From Sympetrum striolatum (Eukaryota; Arthropoda; Insecta; Odonata; Libellulidae): a stretch of 64,000 nucleotides of DNA. The translations under genes and the position numbers were made by a program. The stretch covers positions 69,506,841 to 69,570,840 of the forward strand of contig OX388349.1 in NCBI GenBank assembly GCA_947579665.1, read 5' to 3'. Shown piece by piece: positions 45,402-59,112 of this stretch; position 1 is the first letter of the stretch, and each line of letters opens with the position of its first letter. The notes under the pieces are model-generated. The model was not told the DNA's origin. It made no database searches and was given only the letters and a program-made list of their open reading frames with translations.

Positions 45402-46701
45402 TGGAATAATGTTGGTTCATAAGTCTCCAACGATTGGTCGATCTGCAAGATCTTTCCTGATGACTGGTAAGTCCGGACACTTATACAATATTTTATTTGG
45501 CCCGAGCTTCTACGAATTTACTCCACAACTGCTTTCTGTAAATGAGAATAGTAAACAGTCATATCAAAAGTACTACTGTATAGACTAAAAATTGGCGACA
45601 TTTGCAACCACATTAATGATAAAACTAATTTCTTGTATACTGATGACATTCGTATCGAATTGAATTACGGAGGAAATAACATCTGATGGGAATTATGAAC
45701 AGGATGTAAAATTACTTTATGTTGTTATTAATATTGTTTGGCATCCTATTGGACAAGACTAGGCCCGGGTTGGAATCATCAGCTCCATGTTAAATAAATT
45801 CAAGTTCTCTGCCACCAATCCATACATACAAGCTTTATTTATATATTTAAATTATAAATCAGATTATTATGATTAAGTTAATGATAAAAAACAAAAGCGA
45901 AAGAGCTATTTGTGGGAATAAATCTCCGCTTATGAATGTTTAAAGAAAAAAATAAATAGGATGAATTTTACCTTTTCTAATATAACGCTGTTCACGAAAC
46001 ATCGCAAAAAACGAGGGGAAACTAAAATTCCATTTTTATTTCTATTCTATCTATCTATCTATATTCACCGTGAGCGGACAGTGGCTTATGGCAAGGGGTG
46101 TTGACGCACCAATATCCCTACCTAATCCCCTCTATTAGCATTTCCAATAGACTGCAGAAAGATCGGCTGGACTTAAGTATTTTATTGAATTAGCTTTGAA
46201 ACCACTTTTTACAGAGTTCATGTTCTCGAATAAAAGAAACTATGCGTTTCCCACTAAATCTTATCGCACATGCACAGGAGAAACGAGAGTTACTAGGGAT
46301 GGTCATTCCACTGAAATCTCCTCAGCAGCATTATAGCCTCCATTCCTCTCGAGTCCCTCAGTAAAAATCTAAAAATCCGTTTTCCCCTCCGCTCAACATA
46401 TCCCGATGTTACAACTTATAGGAAGGCCTTAACAGAATGTTCGCATGGGAATAAAATGATAAGAACCATCCGACGGTTATCGACATGGAGCCAAATATCT
46501 CGAGGCGAAATAGTGTTTCCCCTCCGTAAAACACATCCGGCTGAAACAAGTTTAAGCAAGACCATCTTTACTAACTGTTATCATTGCAATAAAATGATGA
46601 GAACCGTCCAAAGACAATTCCATGATTGGCTGAATTGTAATCGAGATTAAGCGAAAAATCTCGAGGCGTGAGAGTCAGTCTCAAATTAAGTGACGAACGA
46701 A
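45402..46701. other. Duplicated spacer and B6 5' flank
   Basis: 45402-46342 matches 23834-25002. It includes a short (TATC)n at about 46047-46066 and the intact empty hAT target GCCTCCAT near 46335. 46343-46701 is the B-type upstream region with the promoter-side module present twice, as before B3. TCAGTC lies about 24 nt before the B6 ATG. No gene is supported before B6. Confidence 0.6.
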
Positions 46702-47248
46702 ATGGCGAACTCAAAAAAGTGCTTCGTTGCCGCGACGACGATTCTGCTCACCCTCGGTCTCTGCATGGCTGAGGAGAGGATTTTTGCACCTGAAATAGCA
46801 TAAAATGAGGAGCGGAAGGCCCTCCGCGTTAGATGAGCAGCGAGTGAGGAGTTTAATGAACACGCTTCCGAATATTGCTATTGACGAAATCCTCTGCGCG
46901 GATAGTGTGTATCCTGAGGACATATTCTGCGTTGACTCCTTTCTTGCATATAGAGTTGAGTTGTCATACGCACACCCGACAGAGAAAAACGTCGAGTGCC
47001 GAGGGATTTACGAAGGAGAAAGTTCTCCTTTCGTGATGATTTACGCTAACGTGTATTGCGGCAAATTTCCGTTCCTTCCTGTGAAAAGAGTGGCCTATGT
47101 AAAAGAGATAAGAATATATCACAGCCTTTATTATTCCTTCTACATTTCTAAGACTTTTATCAACACTGGAAGAATCGGACGAATGGTTAATGGAAGCCAT
47201 CCATTACCTCTTGTGAGATTCAATTTAATAGGAATCTGTGGTACGTAG
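46702..47248 (+). pseudogene. B6: frameshifted B-type member
   Basis: The signal peptide is complete (ATG at 46702; MANSKKCFVAATTILLTLG), but an extra T in ATTTTTGCACC shifts the frame just after it and leads to TAA at 46801-46803. In the restored reading frame there is in addition a TAG where family members have Leu. From 46805 the mature part is open for 147 codons with CADSVYPEDIFC, VECRGIY, VYC and KRVAYVKEI. The damage is therefore limited to the signal/mature border, which suggests fairly recent inactivation. The promoter-side TCAGTC is still present. Confidence 0.88.
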
Positions 47249-47292
47249 TACAAAGTCCAACATAGTTGTGTGGTGGTCGATGTGCTGAGCAG

Positions 47293-47460
47293 GGCTACGT
47301 GAAATCGATCGACGTTTGGACCCGGAATCATGATTGGACTTCCCTGTCTGTCAAGAGCTACGAGAATGCGGGCAGTACCAGATGGAGCGACAAGAGAGCT
47401 TCCCCAACCAATGCGCCTCCCATGAAGTTCCGTTTCGTTAACGATCTGGAAGGCTCATAG
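47293..47460 (+). pseudogene. A-type tail relic fused downstream of B6
   Basis: Starts GGCTACGTG and runs to the A-type stop, encoding the last third of A2 (SIDVWTRNHDWTS, GSTRWSDKRASPTNAPP, KFRFVND) with few changes. It has no start or signal peptide. The junction with B-type 3' flank (TGCTGAGCAGG) is the same as at 28316, so one ancestral deletion made both. Unlike the B3 relic it has no internal stop. Confidence 0.88.
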
Positions 47461-47551
47461 CGGTGAAGTATTTCACTCCTAAAGACGAATTTTACTCATT
47501 GTTGGTCACTACTTCTGCGCGATAATGAAAATCTTCAATATCTGTTCAGTG

Positions 47552-47553
47552 TC
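47552..47553. other. 2-bp filler at tandem duplication junction
   Basis: TC separates the end of copy 1 (identical to 62647 and before) from the start of copy 2 (identical to 32458 and after). Neither flank supplies these two bases. Confidence 0.8.
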
Positions 47554-48097
47554 ATTTTACTTATTTTCGATAGATAATCTTTAATACACTTTCCCAACTG
47601 AAATTTCGTATTTATCTGAGAAGAGTCTGTTTTTCATTAGTTTTAATTAGAAAGTAGATCCTGCTAAAAAATTTCACTTACTCTCCATTAATGATTTTTG
47701 CCAATATTAAATACTTATAAATTTCCAGGCATGTAAAATTACTCCGAATTAATAATCTTTTATAAAAATGAATCCTGTTTAGAATGAAACCCATATAATG
47801 CATATAATTTACATTTTGTAATTGATTTAAATAATCAAACTAAATAACGAGAATACAACAGTATATTTGTAAATAAATTTTCATCGTTCAAATATTAACT
47901 TCCGTTATCCTAAAAAATTTAAAATATCACTACTAAATAGTTAAATCAAAGATTATATAAAACAAATCTGATCAATCTATGCAGAATATCGTACGCAAAT
48001 ACACTGACGGCTATAGCCGTTGACTGGTAAAGCTACCAAATTCATTTATCTTCCCGGTTACGCTGCCGTTCAAACATACAAAAACGATGAAAAAAAA

Positions 48098-48959
48098 TCT
48101 GATGTTGCCAGCACATGACTTTCTCCATATATAAGATGTAAATATTTATATACGACAGTAATTTCGAACTCTATATTCCATCTAAACTTGGAAGAGGAGT
48201 GTTTAATTTATATCATATTATCTTTTACGTCACAAACACCATAAATAATGTTTTTCGGGACATGTTCGATGAAAAACGATGAAATGGCCTTTCGCCCCAG
48301 CTCCCAGAGCGCCCACAACGTACATAATCAGCAACTTCCGGTTTATCAGTATTTCACAAATAACTCCTACACAATCAGTGATACAAAAATATGTTTCATA
48401 CAAAATTTATAGTAAATTACATTTTCTAAAACTTTTATAATAAATAGTTTATACCTAAATATAATATTTATCGAGATATTTTGAAAACCGGAAATGAGCT
48501 TTGATAAATGAAGCTCGACTTCCGGTTAACCGATTTACCCCAAAAACTAATCAACTCTAAAAACACAAACCAAAATACTACATATGAAATTTGGTGTTGA
48601 TCCGACTAATAATTTTTATGTTAGAGCGCCCACAAAGTACATAATCAGCTAATTCCGGTTTATCAGTATTTGACGAATAACTCCTAATCAACCGGTGATA
48701 CAAAAATGTGTTAAATGCAAAAGTTATAGTAAATAACATTATCTAAAACTTTTATGCTGTATACAATATACCTATATATCATATTTATGGAGATATTTTG
48801 AAAACCGGAAATGAGCTTTAATGAATAAAGCTCGACATCCGGTTTACCGATTTACTCCAAAAGCTAATCAACTCTGACAGCACACATCACAGTACTATTT
48901 ATGAACTTTGGTATTGATATGACTAATAGTTTTCATGTTAGAGCGCCCACTATCACACA

Positions 48960-49012
<53 letters not shown>

Positions 49013-50174
49013 ACAGACATCAATCCGAAAATGGTCAAAACGTGTTCTAGGGACCCCAAAACATGTATTTCCGTTGAAATCTCGAAGTCGATTTTTTTCA
49101 TGAAAACAATACTTTCTCTATACTTCGTATATGGAGAAAGTAAAAATCTGATGTGGCCAGCACATGACTTTTTCCATAGATAAGATGTAAGTACTTATCT
49201 ACGACAGTATTTTCGAACCCTCTATTGTATCTAAACCTGGAAGATGAGTGATTAATTTAAATATTATTATCTTTTACGTCACGTACATTATAAATAATAT
49301 TTTTGGGACATGTTCGAAGAAAAACGATGAAATTGGCCTTTCTCCCAAAGCGCCCAGAGCGCCCACAGAGTGCATAATCAGAAACTTCCGGTTTATCAGC
49401 ATTTCATGAAAAACTCCTAAACAATCAGTTATACAAAAATATGTTTCATACAAAAGTTATAGTAAATATAATTTTCTAAAACGTTTTTAAATAATAGTAT
49501 ATACCAAAATATCATATTTATGGAGATATTTTGAAAACCGGAAATGAGCTTTGAAGAATGAAGCTCAATTTCCGGTTAACAGATTTACTCCAAAAACTAA
49601 CCAACTCTAACGATACCAACCAAAGTACTATATAAGAAATTTGGTGTTGATACAACAAATGGTTTTCATGTTAGAGCGCCCACAAAGTACATAACAGCTA
49701 CTTCCGGTTTATTGGTTTTTCACGAATAACTCCTAATCAGCCGGTGATACAAAAATATGATAAATACAAAAGTTATAGTAAATTATATTTTCTAAAACTT
49801 TTATAAGTAACACAATATACCTATATATCATATTTATGGAGATATTTTGAAAACCGGAAATGAGCTTTAATGAATGAAGCTCGACTTCCGGTATACCGAT
49901 TTACTCCAAAAACTAATCAACCCTGACAGCACACACAGCAGTACTATATATGAAGTTTGGTATTGATACCACCAACAGTTTTTACGTTAGAGCGCCCTCA
50001 AGCACAGACACACATACATACACACACACACACACACATACACACAGACATCATTCCGAAAATGGTTAAAACGTTTTCTAGGGACCCCAAAACATGTATT
50101 TCCGTTGAAATCTCGAAGTCGAATTTTTTCATGAAAACAATACTTTCTCTATACTTCGTATATGGAGAAAGTAA
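48098..50174. repeat. Composite CA/hairpin repeat dimer, second copy
   Basis: Identical to 33002-35078, including CA tract lengths. Confidence 0.85.
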
Positions 50175-51252
50175 TAACAAATTGCTGGGGCAATGCCGTA
50201 CAGTGTAACTTTTTTCTTTAATTTTGTACAAAAAAATGAAGATAAATAATCCAGCCGTTTGATGACGATTTGGTAGCCAATAAAACAAAGTAACATTGGA
50301 TCATGTGTCTATTCTTCTATACTGAATATTATATGAGCTGCAATAAAACTCGCTTAAGTGTACTCCATTTCCCCGCTCTCCCCTTCTAAGTCTGATCTCT
50401 ACATGATGAGATAAATAGAAAGTAAGATTTACTTCGCCTTTCTTGTTCCTTCACGGAGCGATACTGCAAAGTCACGGGCCAAGCATACGATTCATACTAT
50501 TCGATTTGACAATATTGGAACATGACTGACTAAAGGTGATGACCCACCGGTCTTCATTGGTACGGTCCCGGGAAATTATATCAGTAATCTCTCGTATATG
50601 AGAGCCATTGTCGTGCGATTTCAAAAAACAAACGGCTAATGATAAATCTCTTGTTCCGAATCAACCGAAATAATATTGATCACTGATAAAATTAGCTTTC
50701 CGAATCATTTTGTTCTGAATAGCTGCTTGTAAATTGGGAGTTGATCAAATGAATAATAACAGTGTACAGAAGTGTGTGCAATAATTGAATTATGTTCCGG
50801 CGTAATAGCTTCGTCTAAAGAAAGATTGTTGACCATCCATCACGAACAAATGAGGTCAGAAGCCTATTAAAAGCATATTTACGATGAACTTTGTTCTCCC
50901 TACGACAAACAAATAACTTATCAATCTCGCGACCGCAATCGCAACATGTGAGACAGATTGACGAGTGACGAATGAGAGATTTGAAAGGACCTCCTGGGAA
51001 TTAAATTTTCATGAGCGTTTCCCATTTCACGCTTTTAGGTACCTCCCCGACTGAGATAATAAGCAGTGGTCTGGCAAGGGTGCGTACACGGAATGAAAAC
51101 AGCCAAATAATTTCAATTAAGAATGATTCTGACTTCGCAATAGGTCGTGATTGGCAAGACACATGTGTCAATTTGTGTAGAATGCCATCTTTGATGGACC
51201 CTCCGCCACACTCCTCCATCAAAGCCCTTGGAAATGTAGGAAAAATTTTGCT

Positions 51253-51324
51253 GCCGTGGTAGCTTAGAGGTTAGAGCAACCGACCGGCAATTGGGAGACG
51301 CGGGTTCGATCCCTGGCTACGGCA
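51253..51324 (+). tRNA. tRNA-Ala(GGC)-like element, second copy
   Basis: Identical to 36157-36228, with the same non-canonical C33. Confidence 0.5.
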
Positions 51325-51789
51325 GACTTTTTCTCCTTCATTTCCATCGCGTAAATTAAAATAAGCGTGTGAATCATGCGAATCTTCTTCGTCCTTTTCA
51401 TATAATATTTTGTTAAAAGTATTCATATTGTGTTCAGTTGTATTTTATTTCATATAAAATTGTGATTTTATGAGTTTGGATTTTACGTTGAGAAGATGAT
51501 AATAAGGCATGATCTTGCTGGAATATTAAAATAATAACTATCGATTTTCGAAAATTTCATTCACGATTAGATTAACATAAAACTCAATATTCCAGTTTGA
51601 GTGGGTTAAGGTAATGCATGTTAGTTTAATTAATGATATGCCTTTTAAAAAGCCTTTCCATTAACTACTTAGTTATAGCAATTGTAGCCATGAATTATCA
51701 TTTTAAATCTAACTAAACAAAGCTTGGAAAGACACGATATGTTTTAACTGCAATTTTAATGTTTTTAATCTACGACTCTGTTGGTATTT

Positions 51790-52342
51790 CTAATCCGGAC
51801 GATGACGTCTTGGGCCGCTCAACTCTTCAGCAAGATCAGGAATAGATGGTGGTGGGGGTGTCACATGAATAAAGGAGCGTGAATCAAAAATATCAGTAAA
51901 TCTCACAAGAGCTAATGGATTGCTTCCTTCAACCACTCGTCCGATTCTTCCAGTGTTGATAAAAGTTGTAGTATCGGAGAAGGAAAAAAAGTTTTCGAAA
52001 TGTAGTCGCATCTCTGTAACGTAGGCGACTCTCCTCATTGGAAGGAACGGCATTTTGTCACAATGCACGTCATTGTAAATCATCACGAAAGGAGAGAAGA
52101 CACTTTCTACTTTGTAAATCCCTCGGCACTCGACGTCTTTCTCTGTCGGATGTGTGTATGTCAACTCGACTCTGTTGGCAGGAGAGGAGACATCGCAGAA
52201 TATGTCCTCAGAAGATGTGGTCTCCAACAACATCCGGGAGCGTGTTCATGAAACTCCTCACTCTCTGCTCATCTAACGCGGAGGGCCTTCCGCTCCTCAT
52301 TTCATCCAATTTCTGGTGCAAAATCCCCTTCTCAGCCATGCA
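51790..52342 (-). pseudogene. B4 pseudogene, second copy
   Basis: Identical to 36694-37246: same 20-nt deletion at the CTDSVYP codons and same truncation by the Harbinger-like end. Confidence 0.88.
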
Positions 52343-52786
52343 GGGGGCTTATTCTATAACTTTGGCTTTCGATCGGAATGGCGTTTTTGGTCGGAATGGT
52401 CGGCCATATTGCCCCAAATTACGATCGGAATCATGAAAGTTATTCTATAGCTCGCTATTCGATCTCGAGTGGGTTTTTACTATCGGAATCCTCACGCGAC
52501 CTAAAAGCTTGCGTTACGGCGGTCATATTGATCGGAATTCTAAAAGTAAACAATAAATATGGCGGTTCGTCTGGCAGCGGCGATATTCCTAGCAGAGGAA
52601 ATGGAAGAAGGAGAAATATTAATTGATCCCCCTAAGGGACTCGACAAATCCCTTTGCGATGTCCGCCGGAGAATTCCGGAATAAATTTAGATTACCCCAA
52701 GAAGGGGTTATGTATTTAATACAAAGGTTAACTCCTCAGCTGAGGTAGCCAAGGAGAATCACTGGCATTCCAGTACATTTACGGGT
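52343..52786 (+). mobile_element. Harbinger-like 5' part, second copy
   Basis: Identical to 37247-37690; ATG at 52559. Confidence 0.7.
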
Positions 52787-53135
52787 AAAGTTTCACTAAA
52801 TATTAATTTTCTGGAAGCATAAGTAAATGACGTATACTCTACGTATTAATGATAGTTGAGCGTTATATTGCGATGTCTACTTATGCAAATCCTGTGTGCC
52901 CGTTACTTTTTCGCCAGCGGAACGTATCAATAAAGTCAGTTTATCAGAAAAGAGTTATATAATAATATATTAAGCTGTCCGCTTGATGTCTTCGTTTCTC
53001 TTCTTCAGGTAAGAGGGAAGAAAGGATTTATCAATTTATTCTTTAGTTCAAGTGCCTCATATCCTCCTCCTATCTCATAAAACTTTCATTTTCATTCATG
53101 CAGCAATCTTGTTACCCATAAAATTCACTCTTGAT

Positions 53136-53912
53136 CACTAAATAACTATTTTAAACTTAATGCTGATAAATCTCAAGTTATTCATTTTTCTTATAAAAAA
53201 AACCAGCACAAGCATGTTTAATCCTCTTAGACGGCAACATCTTACCTCAGGTTGACTCTTGCAAATTTCTTGGATCTCATCTTTACTGGGATTTACATGT
53301 CGATAAGCTCTTGCATAAAATCAGTCCTCTTTGTTTTCTTGTTCGGACCATTCGTTCTACTATCTCATTTAAAGTCATTCTTTCACTCTATTATGGTTTA
53401 TTTTATTCACATATTGTATACAGTGTTCCTTTCTGGGGCTCATCCTCCCAAGCTCTTAAAATTTCCAAATTACAAAAGAAAGTTCTAAGACTGATGGCTA
53501 ATGAAAGGTATGATGCACCGAGCCTTCTACTTTTCAGGAAATTCAATATTTTACCTATTCCATGTATTTTTATACTTACTATTGTTGTACATACAAGATG
53601 TAATTTGAAGCACTTTGTTACAAACGCTGATGTTCATCATCATAGGACTCGGAATGTTAATAACTTGCATGTTCCTTTTGTACGTACTAGATCTAACTAT
53701 CTTGGACCCAGGCACATGGGTCTTATACTGTATAATAAAATCCCTGACTATCTTAAGAATAATATGTCAATTAACACTTTTAAGTGCAAGTTTTAGTCTT
53801 TCTTAATTGAGAGAATGTTTTATAGCTTTGAAGATTACCTCTCCTACTGTTAATTTTCTTTGTGCTGACGAAACCTATATCCTGTACTGGATCTTTAGCT
53901 GAATAAATAGTA
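53136..53912 (+). mobile_element. LINE RT fragment, second copy
   Basis: Identical to 38040-38816; the main open stretch is 53311-53796. Confidence 0.85.
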
Positions 53913-53925
53913 AAAAATATTATCT

Positions 53926-54480
53926 ATAACTTTGGTACATAATTATATATACCTACATTGCATTCTGACAGAGATAAGTATGAAAAACTTCAATTTCTGG
54001 ATAAACAACAACTTCCGGTTAACCATTATTGAAGAATAACTCCTAAACAATCTGTGTTACGAAAAAATGTTTATACAGAAGTTGTAGCAAAGTACATTAT
54101 CTACAACTTTTGTGGGTAAATGTATAAACCTATATTTCATTCTTACAGAGATATTTAAGAAACAAAATTTTGTTTCGGATAAACCGCAACTTCCGGTTAA
54201 GCGATATTCACCAGAAACTAATCACCTTTTGGCATTGTTAGGAAAATCCTAAATATGAATTTTGAAAATGATCTGATAATTTGTTTTTAAGATGGAGCGC
54301 CCACAATTTTTTTAACCACAGACAGATAGACATGCACACACAGACACACAGACAGACATGTTCGGGGAAATGGCTAAAACATGCTCTATGTGCCCCAAAA
54401 CATCTATTTCCGTCGAAATCTGGAGGTCGAATTTCTTTGCGAATACAATACTTTCTCTATACTACGTATAGGGAGAAAGT
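53926..54480. repeat. Diverged CA/hairpin repeat, second copy
   Basis: Identical to 38830-39384. Confidence 0.75.
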
Positions 54481-54750
54481 AAAAATATACTTAAATTCTT
54501 TCAACTCCGTTAGATGAACCATTTTTCTAAAATGTCTTTTGGAATGAAACTAAAAACTAAGACGCAGTTCTCATGAAATTTCAATAAAGTATTTTTTGAA
54601 GATTAACTATCAGCACTAAAATAAAACAATTCAGGGAAGATATTCTCCTTTTATTGTCATATTTATTTATTTTGGTTCATGTTCCAATTTCTGAAAAAGT
54701 CAAAATTGGCAACACCGCTTCCCCCACGACTAGCGCTGAAAAATTACCGC

Positions 54751-55006
54751 ATAGATCTCCGCGGTTCTACTATGGTCAGTCAATTATGGAAGTATCTTCG
54801 GACGGTTCTTATCATTTTATTGCTTTGAGAACAGTTACGTAGTATAGAAGGTCTTGCTAAAACTTGTCACACCCGAATATGCTCTACGGAGTGGAACTTA
54901 AATTATAATAAGAAAAAACGGAATTGAAAGAAGTCTGACGAGTCGGGAATCGATTCGTGGACCTTCATCTATCCAGGAGGCTGCGTTAACCATCTAGGTA
55001 GCCAAC
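54751..55006. repeat. Orphan B-type 5' flank plus tRNA-like repeat, second copy
   Basis: Identical to 39655-39910. Confidence 0.55.
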
Positions 55007-55815
55007 ATGGTGAGGGCAGCAGAATTTTATCAGCTCCTTTTTTTCTTGGAACATTTCCTGGGTGCGTACTCTTTATGTGCATAGTACCTTTAACCCTTTC
55101 CTTTTGATCATAATGTTTGTAATATTTTTAATCTTTATGTATGGTTTATAGCTCATGTCCAAAAATTTCGGAATACCAGCATGACGAAATTAACTCATTG
55201 TTATTACTCTGTTGATAACTCATTTGATCCAATATTAGCATGTTTAATTTCCGAAATTAAATATGAATGTTTTTGAAATTTTTTATGGATTAAGGAAATT
55301 ATTTTCAGAGTATTAGCGAAATAAATATCTACTCGATTGATCAAATTTACGGCTGATAATTTTAAAATCACTGAAATTCAAGCATTAAGAGAAAATATTA
55401 CATTTAAATATTTAATCAAATTTCATTTCCTTAAACGTATCTATATAATTCGTAATTATTCCCTAACCCTTGGCATCGATAAATATTGGATTCTGCGTTG
55501 CACTCTCTTAGGATGCTATCGATTAAAAGTACAAAGTAATCAATATATTTAGATTCCCTTATGGTTTGCCTAAATAACTTAAAATTAATTATAATTTGCT
55601 ATTGATGGACAGATTCGAAAAATTAAATCCGAGTATTGCAATGTAACGTAAATTTAATGGTATGAAGCATCTATGATTTAAATCAATAAAAACTTATTTC
55701 ATAGGAAACAAAAACACAAAACTTTGAAGTTCATGAAGCACCATTTACGCCGCGCAAAGAGGTCGACACACACCGGACACAAACTGTTTTTTGAGGCGCG
55801 ATCCCTACTTCGCCA

Positions 55816-56406
55816 TTACAAAACATTTTCGTCCCAATTGGCCTCTAAACGGAACCTTATCAGCGGCGCCTCGGAAGACCCCTTGTCCCTCCATCTGACA
55901 CTCCCCGCATTCACGTATGTTTTGAGGAGGATCTGAGGAGAATCGTCATCCTTGAGGGCGAAGAGGCGGATCGACGTCACGTAGCCCATCCTAGTCATCG
56001 GAAGCGGCGGGCTGCCTTGGTGACACTCCACACCGTCATACAGGAGCGTGAGTGTCGAGGAGGTATTGACAGATTTGAAATTCACCTCGCAAGCTTCCCC
56101 CCTCACCGAGGGGTGGGCGTACTCCAAAAGAGCACGGATCTCATCCCGTGGATTGCCTTCAAAGTCGAGGGCATCGCTAACCTCGCAGAGTATGTCGTTC
56201 GGATAAACGGTGTCCGTGCAGTAAATGAAATTCCCTCTGGACCTCGGAATCTTCGACAAGAAGCTGCTCTCCTGCTCCTCGGTGAGCGGCAACGAAGAGT
56301 TGTCTCTGACGGAGTGAAGCTGCAAATGCACCAACTTGGCCGCGTCGCTGATGCGGACGACCAGTAAAATAGATGCGAAGAGGAGGTGTCTAGTTTCGGT
56401 CACCAT
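55816..56406 (-). CDS. A3 second copy: secreted four-cysteine family protein
   Basis: Identical protein to A3 (196 aa, cysteines 63, 74, 106, 128), with the identical TATA/Inr promoter at 56428-56462. If the duplication is real, this doubles the dose of the only intact gene in the block. If the duplication is an assembly artefact, this gene does not exist separately. Confidence 0.8.
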   Translation of the reverse strand: MVTETRHLLFASILLVVRISDAAKLVHLQLHSVRDNSSLPLTEEQESSFLSKIPRSRGNFIYCTDTVYPNDILCEVSDALDFEGNPRDEIRALLEYAHPSVRGEACEVNFKSVNTSSTLTLLYDGVECHQGSPPLPMTRMGYVTSIRLFALKDDDSPQILLKTYVNAGSVRWRDKGSSEAPLIRFRLEANWDENVL

Positions 56407-56427
56407 TTCGCTAGTTGTGTATTCAAA

Positions 56428-56462
56428 GACTGAATTCCTACTCTCCAAAGCTTGCTATTATA
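56428..56462 (-). promoter_or_regulatory. Core promoter of A3 second copy
   Basis: Same TATAAT/TCAGTC pair as at 41332-41366. Confidence 0.7.
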
Positions 56463-57438
56463 TCCGGACGTGGACTAGTTCGGGATGACCCTCGGATCGT
56501 CTTTATCGTTCGTCGACTTAGGGGATGCAATGCACCCTGAATTCCGCAAGTGTTCTATTTCCGCAGATAGAGCGCCAACTTTTCTTTATTTATATGACTC
56601 TCCGAGTGCGGACTTTGATAAAGCCCACTTGTATATTCGTATCAAACGATCTTGCAGAAAAATATTTTAGTTTGCTCTAATATTGTATTATATATACGAG
56701 ATGGATGGGTTGTGGTTACATACGTATAGTAAATACTGAAAAAGTTAAAAGATTTGATCAAATTCACAAACAGAACCCAAATAGAAGAGTACGTCAGAAC
56801 CTTAGTAGGTGTTCCTATCTGAGCTTCTGACGATGTTTCTAAACTCTTTAAGGGCTCCATCTGTGGAGGTACAAGTTTCATCTTTTGACTTTGTCATAAA
56901 AAGTTATTCTATGAATTTCCACCAATCAACGCTTAACAATACTTATTCATAGGGACGGTGGCTGTCGATATTTATATTTTTATTATCATTAATTTATTCC
57001 AATATGTCTCTGATTTAAAGATAGCTTAAATGTTCTCATCAAGTTTATTAAGTGAATTGTTTCTTTTTAAAATTCTTAGAAATACTTCTCATAATCTTTG
57101 ACATTCGGAAATCGGTAGTTTTCTTTTCCATGTATGTCGATGCAACCAGATATTATTCACTTCGTGAAATATTTTGTGGTTAGGCAAAACGTCTTTGTGC
57201 ATATTTCATGTATTTATTTGCAATTCTTATGTTTACTGAAGTGTTCGCTCTATGCCTATCGCTTAATATAAGGTAATAACACGTATAATAATATATATCG
57301 TTAAATGATGACAAGATATTTTGTGGAATGCATAACTTGCAGAGTTTTTAGATGCAAATCGCAGTATTTGATTGCGTGCATTATTGCTGTTGAGGAAGTT
57401 TGATGATAACAACGTCAAGTCAAAAGATAAACATGTAT

Positions 57439-57565
57439 AAATTCCACAAATAGAACCCAAATTCTTGCCGGTTTACCTTTTTCGACGACAGACACCATTG
57501 ACAGAACATTATGTAGAAACCTTACTTAGGTTCTGACCTCTTTTTGGTTTCTGTTTGTGGAATTT
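57439..57565 (+). repeat. 127-bp MITE, second copy
   Basis: Identical to 42343-42469. Confidence 0.75.
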
Positions 57566-58060
57566 GTATAAGTTTCATGTTTTGTATTTTTCATTAGTTT
57601 CGTCACAAGTTCTTAATATAAAATTCCGACAAGTAACTCTTGAAAATATTTATTTATACGGCTGGTGAATGTGGAGTAAATGTGTTAGACAGGCGGCAAG
57701 TATATATTTAAAGTACAGTTATTTGCAAAGTTATATTTGGTTTGAACATTTAGGCTATTGAAATACAAATTTCTCTATGTGAAATCTATTCAGTAACCAT
57801 GTAACCTCCGAGCGCAGATCATTTTTAAGATGAAATGGCATTTAACTATTTGCAACGGGATAATCTGAAAGTTTCAAAAATTCAAAGTCGATTATCCAGA
57901 ATGTCACAACTTTAAGCAAGAACTTCTTTACAACTGTTCTCATTGCAATCAAATGATAAGAACCGTCCGGATATAATTCCATAATTGGCTGACTATTAAT
58001 CGACATTAAGCCAAAAATATCGATGCGAGAGAGTAAATCTCTAATTCTGTGGCGAACGAA

Positions 58061-58713
58061 ATGGTGAAATGAAAATTGCTTTGTAGCGGCGACGACGATT
58101 TTGTTCACCCTCGGTCTCTGCAAGGCGGAGAAGAGGTATTTTGCACCTGAAATTGGATAGATTGAGAAGCGGAAGGCCCTTCGCGTTGGATGAGCTGCGA
58201 GTTAGGAGTTACATTAGCACGCTCCTGGATATAGTTAGAGACGACAATTTCTACACGGATGGTGTGTATCCTGAGGACATATTCTGTGATTTCTCCTGCG
58301 TGCTCTCGTCTACCCACAGAATCGAGTTGACATACGCACATCCGACGGAGAAAGACACTGAGTACCGAGGGATTTACAATGTAGAAAGTGTATCCTATCT
58401 TTTTGTGATGTTTTACGTAGACGTGCATTGTGACAAAGTGCCGTTCGTTCCTATGATGAGAATCGCATACGTTGCAAAGCTATTAGTATATAGCGATGGC
58501 AATTTTTATTCCTACAATTCTCAGAAGCTAATCAACAGCGGAAGAATCGTGCGAGTGGTTGAAGGAAGCAATTCATTAGCTCTTATGAGATTCACTTATA
58601 TGCGTCATTCATCTACCACTCGCGGGAGATTCATTGATATGCCCAATCTATCTTTTTTTGTTTCCTTATACAGCCATCGAGGAATCGCCCTTTATAGATT
58701 TTCCCTACAGTGA
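58061..58713 (+). pseudogene. B5 pseudogene, second copy
   Basis: Identical to 42965-43617: TGA at codon 4, same one-base insertion and same two Cys-to-Tyr changes. Confidence 0.88.
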
Positions 58714-59112
58714 TGTGGGAGTGCTAGATTAAAATTATTAACATTTGTTTTTAAAACCTATCGTGCCCTTCTATGCTTTATAAATTAGATTTAAAATAAT
58801 AATTCATAGCTATAATTGTCATAACTGAGTCGATGAAAGAAAGGCTTTTCAAAACGCATATTATTATTGAAACTCACATGACTAACCATATCCCACTCAA
58901 GCTGCAATAATGGTTTTCCTGTGAATTTGAATAACATTTTTGAAAATCGATAATTATTATTTTAATCTTTCAGTGAGATGATGTCAAGTTATCAACTTCT
59001 CAAAGTAACACCCGAAGTCATTATACTATTATTTCATGTAATCTCAAATACAACTGAACACAATTTAAATACTTCTACAAGAATCTCATCTGATAAATTG
59101 AGCAAATAAAAC

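Larger units (their letters stand above)
32458..47551. repeat. 15,094-bp direct tandem duplication, copy 1
   Basis: Matches 47554-62647 at a constant offset of 15,096. The offset holds at the (CA)n tracts, every open frame and both ends, and every translated segment compared is identical. The left limit is sharp: 32457 differs from 47553, while 32458 onward agrees. It contains one intact A gene, three B pseudogenes, an A-tail relic and many repeats. Confidence 0.95.

Noticed and set aside
46805..47248. B6 as an intact 147-aa gene
   Set aside because: The open part lacks the signal peptide, which lies upstream in another frame behind an inserted T and stops.
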